Part shown: in pieces, positions 1 to 11,183 of the stretch
Layout: each line of letters starts with the position of its first letter
Numbering within the stretch: the first letter of the stretch is position 1
From: Stomoxys calcitrans
Lineage: Eukaryota; Arthropoda; Insecta; Diptera; Muscidae
Direction of reading: 5' to 3'
Assembly (NCBI RefSeq): GCF_963082655.1
Contig: NC_081555.1
Location: 152,673,738 to 152,737,737, forward strand
Length of the DNA: 64,000 nucleotides
Notes under the pieces: model-generated
What the model was told of the DNA's origin: nothing
The model's input: only the letters and a program-made list of their open reading frames with translations
The model's database searches: none
Translations under genes and position numbers: made by a program

Positions 1-211
1 ACACAATGACTTCTACAAAGTTCAGTATTCATTTATGGTCCGAATCGGACTATAACTTGATATAGCTCCAATAGCATGACAGTTCATACTCAATATTCTT
101 TGTTTGCCTAGAGAGAGATACAGCGCATAGAACTCGACAAATGCGATCCATGGTAGAGGGTATATAAGATTCGGCCGGCCGAACTTAGCACGCTCTTACT
201 TGTTACTTGTT
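1..211 (+). mobile_element. INE-1-like element, family B, distal end only
   Basis: The window opens inside a family B element. The stretch holds the last part of a B monomer, then the inverted subterminal motif TGGTAGAGGGTA, the palindrome TTCGGCCGGCCGAA and the terminal run CGCTCTTACTTGTT. ACTTGTT is doubled at the very end. The hairpin and (GTCY)n half lies outside the window. Confidence 0.8.
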
Positions 212-1370
212 ATATGATAGACTATATGCTATTGTTTGTTTTAAGAATTTAAATCAATATCAATTATTGCCAGTAAACACGACATGCATACCTTCATCGC
301 TTAAAAATTTCAAGGTCTCAGCTCAAAAACGTTAATATGTGGCCATGTATAGCAGGCAGCAGATTTTGGCATGCTCACAATACATCTTATTTTCCAACAA
401 ATTGGTATTTATGTGTTTAGCTTATTTTATTTTGGCGTTAAAGACATTTTGTCTATTTCTCATGAATGCCAATGACATTGATTAGGTACTTTCTGCACCG
501 TAGAAAATATATAAGCATACCAATAATAATAATAAGAGTTATGCCAATTTTCCCTCGTAATAGCTCATCAGTATCGACATAAACACTCATGCATGCCATC
601 ATAAGCTTTAATATGGCAAAACATCCCGACAGCCTTGGGGGATGCTGATAACAGGAAATTAATAAAAGTCATAATTTCTCAAAAGATAGGTTAAACGGCT
701 ACATTTCTGCACACAAAAGCAGCGCTTGTCTCTGTCTACGACATCATCTGAGGGTAGACATTCTATTAGCTTTAAATCACAATCATGTCAAGAATTTCCA
801 TTAAATCTTCTACACTGATAATGGTATAACATTCGTATATATGACATTCTTATAGAAATATGAATTGTAGGTTACGAGTAGCAATTTCTTTCTTATATGT
901 AGCTAAGGAGATATATAAGCAGCTGAATAGATGCCACTCTGTTTGGCATTGAAGCAATTTTTTCATATAATCGATATTCAATTTAACGGTTGCCTAATCA
1001 ACATGATTGCAATTTTCGCCAAATTTTTTATTCAACAACTTTTCGGTATGGAAATAAAAAAGTCCTTAAATGCTAAGTGCCAACAACAAGCAAATTCTTA
1101 CAACAAGCAAATCCTTACATGAAGCAAAAAAAAAAATCTGTAATAAATCAGATTTTGTTTCAGCTTTTATTCATCAATATTTTCATTACCCTTGTTATTG
1201 GGGTAGATCATCATCAGCATCATCGTCCTTCAACACTCTCTTACACTTGGAAGTAAGGCTGTATACATGTTTGCAGGTGCCATGTCCTATTTATTCTTTA
1301 AAAGGCTTATGGAAAGCGAAATTGTCTATGGTGTTGGCCAGCATTTTAAATGCTGGCAAACACCATGACC
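212..1370. other. Unassigned AT-rich DNA
   Basis: No repeat family of this window and no convincing coding signal is seen here. The open frames are short, AT-rich and without recognisable motifs. It may be intergenic or intronic DNA. Confidence 0.5.
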
Positions 1371-3240
1371 CTACATGATCCTACATTTGGATATAAAATT
1401 CGTATTCTACTCCACAAAATACCTTTATTTGAGCCCCATATTGCCATGGTCAAAAAAAAAAAAAATTGCTGTTTGTGGGATATTTTGGGAAAGGGGTAGA
1501 CCCCTTTAATTTTTGCTCTACCCCCAAATACATTTCATTTAAGCTCCACATTGACATGGTCAGTAAATATGCCCGATTTCGAGGTGTTTTGGGGATTGGA
1601 AAATCCACAAGCCCGGAAAATATATCAGCAACGTGCTCTATTCTCATATATCTATACATCCCCTATTTGTACCCCATATTGCCATTGCTCTCAAAATTGG
1701 ATATCAAAATCGTTTTCTAATCTCATTTAAACTCCTTATTTCAAAAGTCAGCAAATATGTCCGGTTTGGGGTATTGGCCCTAAAAACTATATATATTTAG
1801 TTCCACTCTCTCTAAGGCCCAAATTTTCTTGGTGAGCATATAGGTCCTATTTGGGGGTTGTTATGCTGGTGGGACGTACCCTAGACAGTTGGTCCCTAAT
1901 GTTGATATCAGATACGAAATCTAATCCCACTCCTACATACCTTTAATTTGAGCCCCATATTTCCATAGTCGGCAAACATGGCCGGCTTGGGGGGGATTGG
2001 CGGCCGCTCAGTGAGTTGGCCTTGAAAATATATATCGGATTCGTGTTCGACTTTAAAAACCCTCTTATTTGAGCCTAATATTGCAATAGTCCGAAAATAC
2101 TTCATATTTGGGTGGTGTTGTGGGGGGTGGGGTGGCCCCATAGACATTTTTCCCGAATATTGATATCAAATTCATGCTTTACTCCCAAAGACCTTTCATT
2201 TGAGCCCCATATTGCTATGGTCGTAATTTTGTCCGATTTTGTTTTTGGGGTTGGTTTAGGTCCCCCAAACGCTTGGTCCGACAATTCGATATCAAATTCG
2301 TTTTCTTATCTTAAATACCATTCATTTGAGACCCATATTGCCATGATCAGTAAACAAGTCCTGATTGAGGGGTGTTATGGCGAAGGGGTGGACCCCCAGA
2401 AACGTGGTCCCACATTTGGATATCAGATTCGTATTCTACTCGCAAATACCTTTCATTTGAGTCCCATATTCCCATGGTCAGTAAATAAGTCCAGTTTGGG
2501 GGGTGTTTTGGGGAAGGGGTGGACCCCCAGAAACGTGGTGCCACATTTAGATATCAGATTCGTATTCTACTCGCAAATACCTTTCATTTGAGTCCCATAT
2601 TGGCATGGTCGGTAAATATATCCGATTTAGGGGTGTTTTGGGGCTTGGGGTAGTCCCCCTAGCACTTGGTCCGACAATTGGCTATCAGATACGTTTTCTT
2701 ATCCTAAATACCTTTCATTTGAGTCCCATATTGTCGTGATTGGTCTAAATATATGTTTGGTAGGTTTTAGGGTGGGGCAGCCCCCCTAGGTACCCCATCC
2801 GATATTTGGATACCAAATTTTTATATTTTGGGTACTATATGAGCAGAGCATACAAAATTGCGCTTAAAACGCACCACCCATCTCCGAGATCTGGCGTTTC
2901 TGAAAATTAGGGTAAGGGGGAGGGTCCGCCCCCCCCCCCCCCCCCCTTCTAAATTTGGAAATTTCAGCCTAATTTCAGTTGAAAATGTATTCCAGTTTTC
3001 CTGTGGATTTTTCTACAATCAACTACCTCTCTTTTAAATCCCAAATTGCAATGGTCAGTAAAAGTTTTTCTTAGGGTCTGGTGGATCCCCAGTGGCTTGG
3101 TCCCAAAAGTGGAAGTCTATGGAAGTGGAAGTCTACTTCCACGGTAGGTAAATATGTCCGATTTGTGCTTTTTTTTGGGGCGGGGTGATACAAATATATC
3201 CGATTTGAGGGGTTTTATAGTGGTGGGTGACCCACGAAAC
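1371..3240 (+). repeat. Family C array, ~131-bp monomers
   Basis: Degenerate tandem monomers carry CCTTTCATTTGAGYCCCATA, then a G-rich block ending in GGGGTGGACCCC-type sequence, then GATATCAGATTCGTATTCTA. The CCTTTCATTTGAG anchor at 2318, 2449, 2580 and 2711 gives a spacing of exactly 131 bp; one earlier unit is 126 bp. The distal part (2840-2960) holds GGGTAAGGGGGAGGGTCC, which also marks the edge of the other C copies. Short frames inside are products of the repeat. Family C is non-autonomous and I cannot name its source. Confidence 0.75.
2929..2946 (+). repeat. Poly-C run (18 C)
   Basis: Uninterrupted run of 18 C inside the GGGAGGGTCCGCC block of family C. The other C copies have only 4-8 C at the same place, so this is a local homopolymer expansion or a length error of sequencing. 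Confidence 0.85.
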
Positions 3241-3311
3241 ATTTATTGTAGTTGTAGTTCATAGACAACGACCATACCATATGACTACATATTAAATAGT
3301 CATCATATAGT

Positions 3312-4850
3312 CTTTTTTTATACCCACCACCGAAGGATGGGGGTACATTCATTTTGTCATTCCGTTTGCAACATATCGAAATATCCATTTCCGACCCTAT
3401 ACAGAATATATATATTCTTGATCAGCTTAAAAATCTAAGACAATCTAGACATGTCCGTCCGTCTGTCCATCTGTCTGTTGGAGTCATGCTACAATCTTTG
3501 AAAATAGAGACTTTGAGCTGAAACTTTGCACAGATTCTTTTTTTGTCCAAAAGCAGGTTAAGTTCGATGATGGGCTATATCGGACTATATCTTGATATAG
3601 CCCCCATATAGACGGATCCTACGATTTAGGGTCTAAGACCCATGAAAGCCACATTTATCATCCGATTTTGCTGAAATTTGGGACAGTCAATTGTGTTAGG
3701 CCCCTCCACATCCTTCTTCAATTTGACCCAGATTGGTTCAGATTTGGATATAGCTGCCATATAGACCGATCCTCCAATTTAGGGTCGTAGGCCCATAAAA
3801 GCCACACTTATCATCCAATTTTGCTGAAATTTAGGACAGTGTGTTGTGTGAGGCCCTTCGACATCCTTCGTCAATTTGACCCAGATCGGTCTAGATTTGG
3901 ATATAGCTGCCATATAGACCGATCCTCCGATTTAGGGTCGTAGGACCATAAAAGCCACATTTATCCTCCGATTTTGCTGAAATTTTGGACAATCACTTGT
4001 CTTAGGCCCTTCCACATCTTTCTTTAATTTGGCTCTGATCGGTTCAGATTTGAATATAGCTGCCATATAGACCGATTCTCCGATTTAGGGTCTTAGGCCC
4101 ATAAAAGCCACATTTATCATCCGATTTTGCTGAAATTTTGGACAATCACTTGTCTAAGGCCCTTCCACATCTTTCTTTAATTTGGCTCTGATCGGTCCAG
4201 ATTTGAATATAGCTGCCATATAGACCGATCTCTCGACTTAAGGTTTTGGGGCCATAAAAGGCACATTTATTGTCCGATTTTGCTGAAATTTGAGACAGTG
4301 AGTTAAGTTAAGCTCCTTGACATACTTCTGCAATCAGTGCCATGATCGGTCCAGATTTGAATAAAGCTGCCATATAGACCGATCTCCGATTTAAGGTTTG
4401 GGGCCCATAAAAGGCACATTTATTGTCCGATTTGGCCCAAATATGGGACAGTGAGTTGTGATAGGACCTTCGACATCCTTCTTCAATTTGGCTCAAATCG
4501 GTCTAGATTTGAATTAAAGTCTTAAACCCATAAAAGGCGCATTTATAATCCCATTTCACTGAAATTTGGCACAGTAACTTATGTTGGGCTTTTCGACATC
4601 CGTGTCGTATATGGTGCAGATTGGTTTATTTTTAGCTACTAAAAAGAGCAATATGTTGTTATACACAATTGAACAATGACTTGTACTTATTAGTATTTGG
4701 TCCAAATCGGAACATATTTCGATATAACTGCTATGGGACTTAAGGTGTGCAATTTTCACCGGATTTTGATGAAAGGTGGTTAACATATATACCCGAGGTG
4801 GTGGGTATCCAAAGTTCGTCCCGGCCAAACTTAACGCCTTTTTACTTGTT
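3312..4850 (+). mobile_element. INE-1-like element, family A, complete
   Basis: This is the best full-length family A copy. It starts in a T run with TATACCCACCACCGAAGGAT, continues with a conserved segment (TATATATATTCTTGATCAG) and a (GTCY)n tract near 3451-3480, and then carries several diverged 153-bp monomers with GATATAGCTGCCATATAGAC. It ends with CCGAGGTGGTGGGTA, a decayed TTCGGCC palindrome and CGCCTTTTTACTTGTT. The two ends form an inverted pair, TACCCACCACC against GGTGGTGGGTA. It has no coding capacity. The architecture matches Drosophila INE-1/DINE-1, which is thought to be mobilised by Helentron-type proteins; that relation is inferred. Confidence 0.85.
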
Positions 4851-5734
4851 TTCTTTTTATTTAGATCCACTCTGGTTGCAGGGTATCAAGATGTCCACCT
4901 TTACCAACTATTGCCCATTTCAACTATTTATGTTTTTTTTTTTTGCCTCCTATCTTTAACCTTCAACACAAAGTATATTTTTATGTTGCTACCGTTTATG
5001 GCATGCCTTCACAGCAGGTGGATGAAGTTACGAATCACACCCATTCGGCGATTTTACCTATAACATATGCATCCTGTTGCTTATTGACCTGTGCGTATAA
5101 GCTCAGCCTCATTTTGCCCATGGGGTAGTCCTTGCGTTTTTTTTTGTTTGCACTCCTGATTGAGTCCTTTGTGAATCATTGCAATTTTTGAGATGCTTGT
5201 TTTCGATGGCGGCTCAGAAACACATTTTTCGAATTCCGTCAAAGTGTGAATGCTTGTAGTTTCATTTGGGCTAAAAGGCATTCGCTTAAAAGTTTTTTTT
5301 TGTTTGGTTTTGCTTTAAAAAAAAGGCTTAATAAAAATATTTTAGGTAAATTTGGTTTGCAGTTAAGCATTGCTAAGGTCAACTTCTTTGTAATGGTAAT
5401 ACAATAAATGAAATTAATAATGATTTTATTGTTATTGTTGAATTCCTATTATTATTTTCCAAATACATATATGCATGGTAAAGTCTAATTTTAAGCATAA
5501 TTAAATTTGTGTTTTGATAACGAACATAATTCCAATCAGATTCATTTATTGTGTTATATAATATTCTTTAGCTATTGCCAAAAATATTTCTATGGCTTTA
5601 TTAGAGAACAATAGGAAATTGTTAACCCCTAGTGAAGCATTGAACTTTTGGTATCATTTTTCCTATAGTCTAGTATTAGGTATCCAATTTCAAAATTCTA
5701 TTAGACTAATGTAAAGATTTAGTTCGAACTTGAG
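4851..5734. other. Unassigned single-copy-looking DNA
   Basis: AT-rich DNA with T and A runs and no recognised repeat or gene. The short frames have no motifs. Confidence 0.45.
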
Positions 5735-5880
5735 GGGCATTGTGAGTGGAAGGCCCCTTTTTGAATGGCAATTCCATTGTGAATGGAATAACTATTGTGA
5801 ATAGAAGGACCATTGTGATTGGAAGTATCATTGTGAGTGAATATACAATTGTGAATGAAAGGTCCATTGTGAATTGAAGA
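5735..5880 (+). repeat. Degenerate minisatellite, ~18-21 bp units
   Basis: About seven imperfect repeats of the type ATTGTGAATGGAA plus 5-8 variable bases. A minus-strand frame reads the array as repeated FTM/FTI-type hydrophobic blocks, but this is forced by the repeat and is not evidence of a protein. Confidence 0.7.
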
Positions 5881-5892
5881 CCCTGTCTATGT

Positions 5893-6181
5893 AAAATGGC
5901 AAATTTTGCCCATGAACATTCCACTAAGGAACTTCTAACATATCAATGCAGTCCGATTCAAGTTTTAGTCTCAATGATAAGGGGCCTCCTTTTAATAGAC
6001 GAGTCCGAACGGCGTATCGCAGTGCGACACCTCTTTGGAGAGAAGTTTTACATGGCATAGTACCTCACAAATGTTACCATTATTGGGAGGGGAAAACCAC
6101 CGTTGAAATTTTTTTCTGATGGTCTCGCCAGGATTCAAACCCAGGCTTTCAGCGTCATAGGCGGACATGTTAATCTCTGCC
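5893..6181 (-). mobile_element. tRNA-derived SINE, nearly full length
   Basis: On the minus strand this reads from the tRNA-like head (part of the A-box, then the B-box GGGTTTGAATCC) through the CAGCGGTGG-type body to the tail TTAGTGGAATGTTCATGGGC. The outermost head bases that read GCTACGGTGGCCTCC in the sister copies are missing. SINEs of this kind are transcribed by RNA polymerase III from the internal boxes and moved by a partner LINE; the partner is unknown. Confidence 0.8.
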
Positions 6182-6209
6182 TATTCTATATTCTATACCA
6201 CACGATTGA

Positions 6210-6925
6210 AACATCTATAAGAACGGCTTAGAACCAATCCTGGGTGGAATTCTGCAGCTCCGTGAAGAATACATCTGGGTCAAGGAAGATTCTGTTCTCT
6301 AGACCTATTACGGTGGGATGTATTCAGAAGTCTGAGAATGTATGGACAATGTCTAGTGGGGAAACACTAAAACCGTTCGCTGATACATAATTCCCTGTAT
6401 ATTATCTAACGGACAACGTGGCACCAGTAGAGGTTGTCACTGGTATGCATTCGTCGGAGGTTATTAGGGAAATTGTGTCTGAGCCGAAAATCCATTGGGC
6501 GATAAGAAGTCTCGGCTTCTTTAAGTCGCCAGGCCCTGAAGATTTATCACCGGTTGAGTTGCAAGCTGTGTCCGATAGACTGGTTCCTTGGCTAAGGAAG
6601 ATACACTCTGCTTGTATCAGAATGTCATATATATGACACATCAGGTATAGATATGACATATCAGAATGTCATATATATTCCTGTGAGATGGAGAGACGCG
6701 AATGTCATTTTCATTCCGAAAGCAGAAAAACCCTACCACACGAAGGCGAAAGATTTTTGTCCCTTCAGTATGCCGTCAATAAACTTAGTTAACCGGAAGC
6801 CATTCTGGTCGACGCAGTCCGAGTTAAGGGCTGCGAATCAGAAAGTTATTCTGAGTCGATCGGTATACTTATCAATGGGTCTATCTCTCTTTCTTTTGGG
6901 TGTTACAAACAAATGCACTAAGTTA
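6210..6925 (+). pseudogene. Non-LTR retrotransposon RT N-terminal relic
   Basis: Broken reading frames match the start of the reverse transcriptase domain of RNase H-bearing LINEs. They include ITVGCIQKSENVWTMSSGET near 6306-6370, KSPGPEDLSPVELQ near 6525-6570 and RWRDANVIFIPKAEKPYHTK near 6686-6750. Stops and shifts separate them. From about 6775 the frame reads PSINLVNRKPF, which in the LINE at 60860 lies far downstream in the RNase H/C-terminal part. The relic is therefore internally deleted or chimeric. It encodes no working enzyme. Confidence 0.75.
6615..6680 (+). repeat. Local 44-bp-offset duplication in the LINE relic
   Basis: TATCAGAATGTCATATATAT occurs at 6615 and again at 6659. The 44-bp offset is not a multiple of three and shifts the RT frame. 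The copied block contains the palindrome ATGTCATATATATGACA. Confidence 0.85.
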
Positions 6926-6937
6926 TAATACCCTGTA

Positions 6938-7228
6938 TCACATTAGTGGTGTAGAGTATAAAAAGGCAACTCTTGCCCAATACTCCTGCTAGAGAGCCAT
7001 CGGCAAAAGTTTGGGGCTTAGACCGCACGTTATGCATTGGGTATATGCTGCAGTTGTCACACCTATAATGCTACATGGGGTTGTGGTCTGGAGGACTGAG
7101 CATCCAAAGTCCACCCACTGTTCAATAGTCTATCGAATCCAAAGGATGGTTTATGGCATCAGAGACCATCTGATGCACTGAATTTAATGATACGTTTAAT
7201 GCATCTGGACTTTGTGGCTAGAACCGAT
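6938..7228 (+). pseudogene. LINE relic, post-RT segment
   Basis: Broken frames read KATLAQ/ALGIYAAVVTPIMLHGVVVW and STHCSIVYRIQRM. They match the region after the RT palm that is better preserved at 43500-43750 (VYAAVVRTIMLYGVVGWWT). Several stops are present. The relic ends where a family A fragment begins. Confidence 0.7.
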
Positions 7229-7229
7229 C

Positions 7230-7664
7230 CGCCTATTGGACGATTTAGGGCTTAGGCCCATAAAAGCCACATTTATTATTCAATTTTGCTGAAATTTGGG
7301 ACAGTGAGTAGAGTTAGGCCACTCGACTTCTCTCTTCAATTTGGCCTAGATTGGTCCAGATTTCGATATAGCTGCCATATAGACCGATCTCTCGATTTAA
7401 GGCATTGCGCCCATATATTGCCCGATTTTGCCAAAATTGGGGACAGTGAGATGTGTTAGGTCCTTCGACATCTTTCTTCAATTTGGCTCAGATCAGTCCA
7501 GATTTGGATATAGCTGCCATATAGACCGATATCTCAATTTGAGGTTTGGGGACATAAGGTATGAAATTTTCACTGAATTTTGATAAAAGGTGGTTTACAT
7601 ATATACCCGAGGTGGTGGGTGTCCAAAGTTCGGCCCGGCCGAACTTAACGCCTTTTAACTTGTT
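7230..7664 (+). mobile_element. INE-1-like element, family A, distal half
   Basis: About two and a half A monomers, then CCGAGGTGGTGGGTG, the intact palindrome TTCGGCCCGGCCGAA (7629-7643) and CTTTTAACTTGTT. The hairpin and (GTCY)n half is missing; the fragment abuts the LINE relic. Confidence 0.85.
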
Positions 7665-7719
7665 TTTAAATCATATTAAACTGCCATATTAAACGATTTT
7701 CTGTGGTAAAAAACTAATT

Positions 7720-7912
7720 TGCCTGTCTATATATTTGGAGCGGTGGCGATAGTTCTTACCATGTAAAACTCTTGAACAAAAAAGTGTTGCCCAGCAACAC
7801 ATCGTTTGGTCTCGTCTATCGGTGAGCTAAAAATGGCTGCAACCTTATCGTTAAGTTTTGCAACTCCTGCTTTCACGCTGAATGTTATAGTTTCGTGGAT
7901 ATGGCGGCCTAC
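7720..7912 (-). pseudogene. Possible R1-like LINE fragment
   Basis: About 64 sense codons read on the minus strand, including FSVKAGVAKLNDKVAAIF. This resembles the segment after the RT palm of R1-type LINEs (…VAKKADKVAAxLSRLM…). There is no start, no catalytic motif and only weak similarity recalled from the family, so the call is tentative. It could also be unrelated single-copy DNA. Confidence 0.3.
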
Positions 7913-7929
7913 GCATTAATTAAATCACC

Positions 7930-9228
7930 CTTTTTTTTTTTGATTACCCTTTTTTTGGTGGGGTGGTCCGCTAGATATATGAGCAGAATAGTGATATCCG
8001 ATTCGCAGTACACAACCTTATACCTTTAATTTAACCTCATATTGTCATGATTGGTGTATACAGCCGTTTGATGGAGGGTCTATATATGAGAGTTGAGCGC
8101 CACACTGCCACTTGAGCACAAATTTGAATGACGCACTCAACTCAAAAAATCAATCACTTGATTCCCCATTGTTTTAATAGGTCAAATAACCTATTGGAGG
8201 CGATTTTAGGATGTAAAACACCACCTAGGTTCTTGGACACAATGTTGTCATATTCGTAATCTGCTCTCAAATGCCTATCGTTTGAGTTTCAGTAGTAGTA
8301 TTCCCATTTGGTGAGCTTATCGGTGATGGGGCGACTATCAATTACTTGGACGTTGTTTTTTATGTCACATTCGCAGTCTACTCCCGAATACCTTTCATTT
8401 GAGTCCTATATTGACATATACATCCAATATGTCAATTTGGAGCAGTTTTCGGGCTTGGGCTACCCCTTGGATATTAGAACCCAAGTTTTTATACAACATT
8501 CGTTTTCTACTCTCCAATATTTTTCATTTGATACCCATATTGTTCCTATCGGTCAGCTTTTGATTTTGGGTGGGGTTTTTGGGATAACGTGGGAAGGTCC
8601 TTCTCCTACAACATCAATAAATTATATAGACTATACCTCCTTCCTGACCATATTCGTAATCTAGTCGCGAATATCTTTCATTCGAACCCCATATTGTCAT
8701 TATCGTCCAATAAACCAATTTGGGGGTTTTGGGGTCGGAGCGGTCCCCAAATTACTTGGACTCAATTTTTTTTTTTTGGCTGGTACTTTTGGGGTGAGGG
8801 GGAAGGTAATCCCCCCATGCGATATCAAAAACTTAAATAGCCTATTGGTCTTTCCGGACCTTTCATTCGATTTCCATTTTGTCATTATCGTACAATAAAC
8901 CTATTTTGGGGGTTTTTGGGGTCGGGGCGGCCCCCCAATTACTTAGACCCAATTTTTAATATGGAATTTGTACTCTACTCTTGAATACCTTTCATTTAAG
9001 TCCCATATTGTCCCAATAGGTCGACTTTTAGTTTTGGGTGGTACTTTAGGGGTAAGGGGGAGGATCCGCCCCCCTTGTGATATCAAAAAATTATATAGCC
9101 TATTGCTCCTTCCGGCCCATTTCCCACAATCTGTGAAAATTGCAAAGAAATCGGTTTAGCCTTGTTCAAGTCTATACGGAACAAACAAATTTACAAACCC
9201 AAAAACAAACAAACAAACACAAATTCAT
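7930..9228 (+). repeat. Family C array with distal tail
   Basis: Diverged C monomers (CTTTCATTTGAGTCCTATAT near 8391, then others near 8683, 8867 and 8990) are followed by the shared distal tail: a TATAGCCTATTG block, AAATCGGTTTAGCC, TCTATACGGAACAAACAAA and a run of ACAAACAAAC. The same tail closes the C copy at 47000-47117, so it marks the true end of this family. Confidence 0.75.
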
Positions 9229-9988
9229 TTTTATACCCTTAACCATAGGATGGGGTTATACTAATTTGGTCACTCTGTTTGTAACACCTGGAAATATGCT
9301 TCTCTTGATCGTCGTGACATTTTAAGTCGAACTAGCCATGTCCGTCCGTCCGTCTGTCTGTCGAAAGCACGCTAGCTTTTGAAGGAGTAAAGCTAGCCGC
9401 TTGAAATTATGCACAAATACTTCTTATTAGTGTAGGTCGGTTGGGAATGTAAATGGAGGAAATCGGTCCATGTTTCGATATAGCTGCCATACAAACCTAT
9501 CTTGGGTCTTGACTACTTGAGCCTCTAGAGGACGCAATTCTCGTCCGATTTGACTGAAATGTTGCACATAATGTTTTAATATCACTTCCAACAACTGTGC
9601 GAAGTATAGTTCTAATCGGTCCATAACCTGATATAGCTGCCATAGAAACCGATCTTGGGTCTTGACTTCTTGAGCCTCTAGAGAGCGCAATTCTCATCCG
9701 ATTTGGCACAAATTTTGTACAACGGCTCCTCCCATGGCCATCAACATACGTGTGCAATATGGTCAGAATCGATCTATAGCTTGATAAAGCTCCCATATAA
9801 ACCGATCTCCCGATTTCGTTTCTTGAGCTCCGAATCGGACTATAACTTGATATAGCTTCTCCTCCGTCCTTATTCATTATACTATATTAGCCTAAAAACA
9901 GATACTGCTCAAAGAATTTGAGAGATGCGACCATGGTGGAGGGTATATAAGATTCGGCCCGGCCGAACTTAGCAAGCTCTTACTTGTT
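9229..9988 (+). mobile_element. INE-1-like element, family B, complete, short
   Basis: Complete 760-bp copy. It starts TATACCCTTAACCATAGGAT, has GTCCGTCCGTCTGTCTGTCG near 9341, two to three B monomers (TTGAGCCTCTAGAGG), then CCATGGTGGAGGGTATATAA, the palindrome TTCGGCCCGGCCGAA (9953-9967) and CTCTTACTTGTT. It shows that monomer number, not the ends, sets element length. Confidence 0.9.
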
Positions 9989-10770
9989 ATATATATAGAT
10001 TTTGCAAAACACAAAATGAGACGTTTCTCCCAATCTTTTTATTTGTGAGTGAAACTGCCAATTCAAATGCAAATATTTCTCGAACTGCGACGTTACAGAA
10101 GTAGATTTTAACAGCATTTTCCGGTCAAGTGAAAAACTTTTGACAAGTGGCAGACAGGTGGCAGTTTAATGGGAGAATTCTTTGTTTGTTCCAATTTTGA
10201 ATGTTTCTGTTTCATTTCATGCATTCCATGCGAGTTAATTTTTGGAATTACAAAAGCTTTCAACCGTTTCACACTATCCACTCGTTCCCTCACAATGGGT
10301 TAATTTTCCATATTTAATTAAACACTCCCATGGAATTAATGCATATGCAAATTGAATAGTTTATTGTTTGCGTAGTCTTAACCATCGATGCCATTTTTGT
10401 TGCGAACACGAATGCAAACTAGAAATAAATATTAAACGAAAATGTGAATGACCCAAAAAAATGCATTATTTATATAATTGCGTAAAAGCATTTGTTTAAT
10501 TGATTTATGGAGCAGTTTGTTTGGAGTTGAAAATCAAATAGTTTAATTATGATAAAATGCAGCTGTAAAATAGAATGGAAAATAAATGAAATTTCAATCG
10601 ACATCATGAATAACAGGTGCAAGGTCTTTTTTTTTTGGGTAATCTAAGAACAGCGAATAGCTAAAGCACGTTAAATTCGGCTATGGATTTGTAAGTGAAC
10701 ATGGGGGGACACCTGTACATAAGGGTGGATCAATTTGTGTGGACCAAAGAAACCACTAAGCGGTTTTAAA
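9989..10770. other. Unassigned AT-rich DNA
   Basis: No repeat family or coding motif recognised. A minus-strand frame at 10108-10293 has no recognisable domain. Confidence 0.45.
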
Positions 10771-10779
10771 CATCGACAT

Positions 10780-10890
10780 CTACGAAGTATGCTTACATTG
10801 TGCCAAGCGTCTCGATCTTCGACACAAAGTTTGGAGATGTCTTTCACCACTTGACCTTCCTATCGGTGTTCTATCTTTCGTCTGCTTGAC
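10780..10890 (-). pseudogene. LINE 3' end relic (same family as 27.8-28.7 kb)
   Basis: The minus strand reads GQVVKDISKLCVEDRDAWH, which aligns with KDQVVGDTSKLG…EDRGTWN of the LINE at 27816-28146. Only this last part of the ORF2 C-terminus is left, with a frameshift. The adjoining sequence continues into a 166-bp tandem duplication. Confidence 0.6.
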
Positions 10891-11183
10891 GATCCAGCAA
10901 TTCTGCGACTAAGATGGGGTGCTTCCAGATAGATCTACATCTGAGCCGAGTGGGTCTGGTTGGTCAGTTAAACTTGTGATGTGACGTACATACTGCACGT
11001 TGGTATCTGGTTCCGCATGACCTTCCTATCGGTGTTCTATCTTTCGTCTGCTTGACGATCCAGCAATTCTGCGACTAAGATGGGGTGCTTCCAGATAGAT
11101 CTACATCTGAGCCGAGTGGGTCTGGTTGGTCAGTTAAACTTGTGATGTGACGTACATACTGCACGTTGGTATCTGGTTCCGCA
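10852..11183 (+). repeat. 166-bp direct tandem duplication
   Basis: The block beginning TGACCTTCCTATCGGTGTTC at 10852 is repeated from 11018, in direct contact. I see no differences between the two copies by eye. Each copy ends in TCTGGTTCCGCA; the second leads straight into the 12-bp array. Confidence 0.92.
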
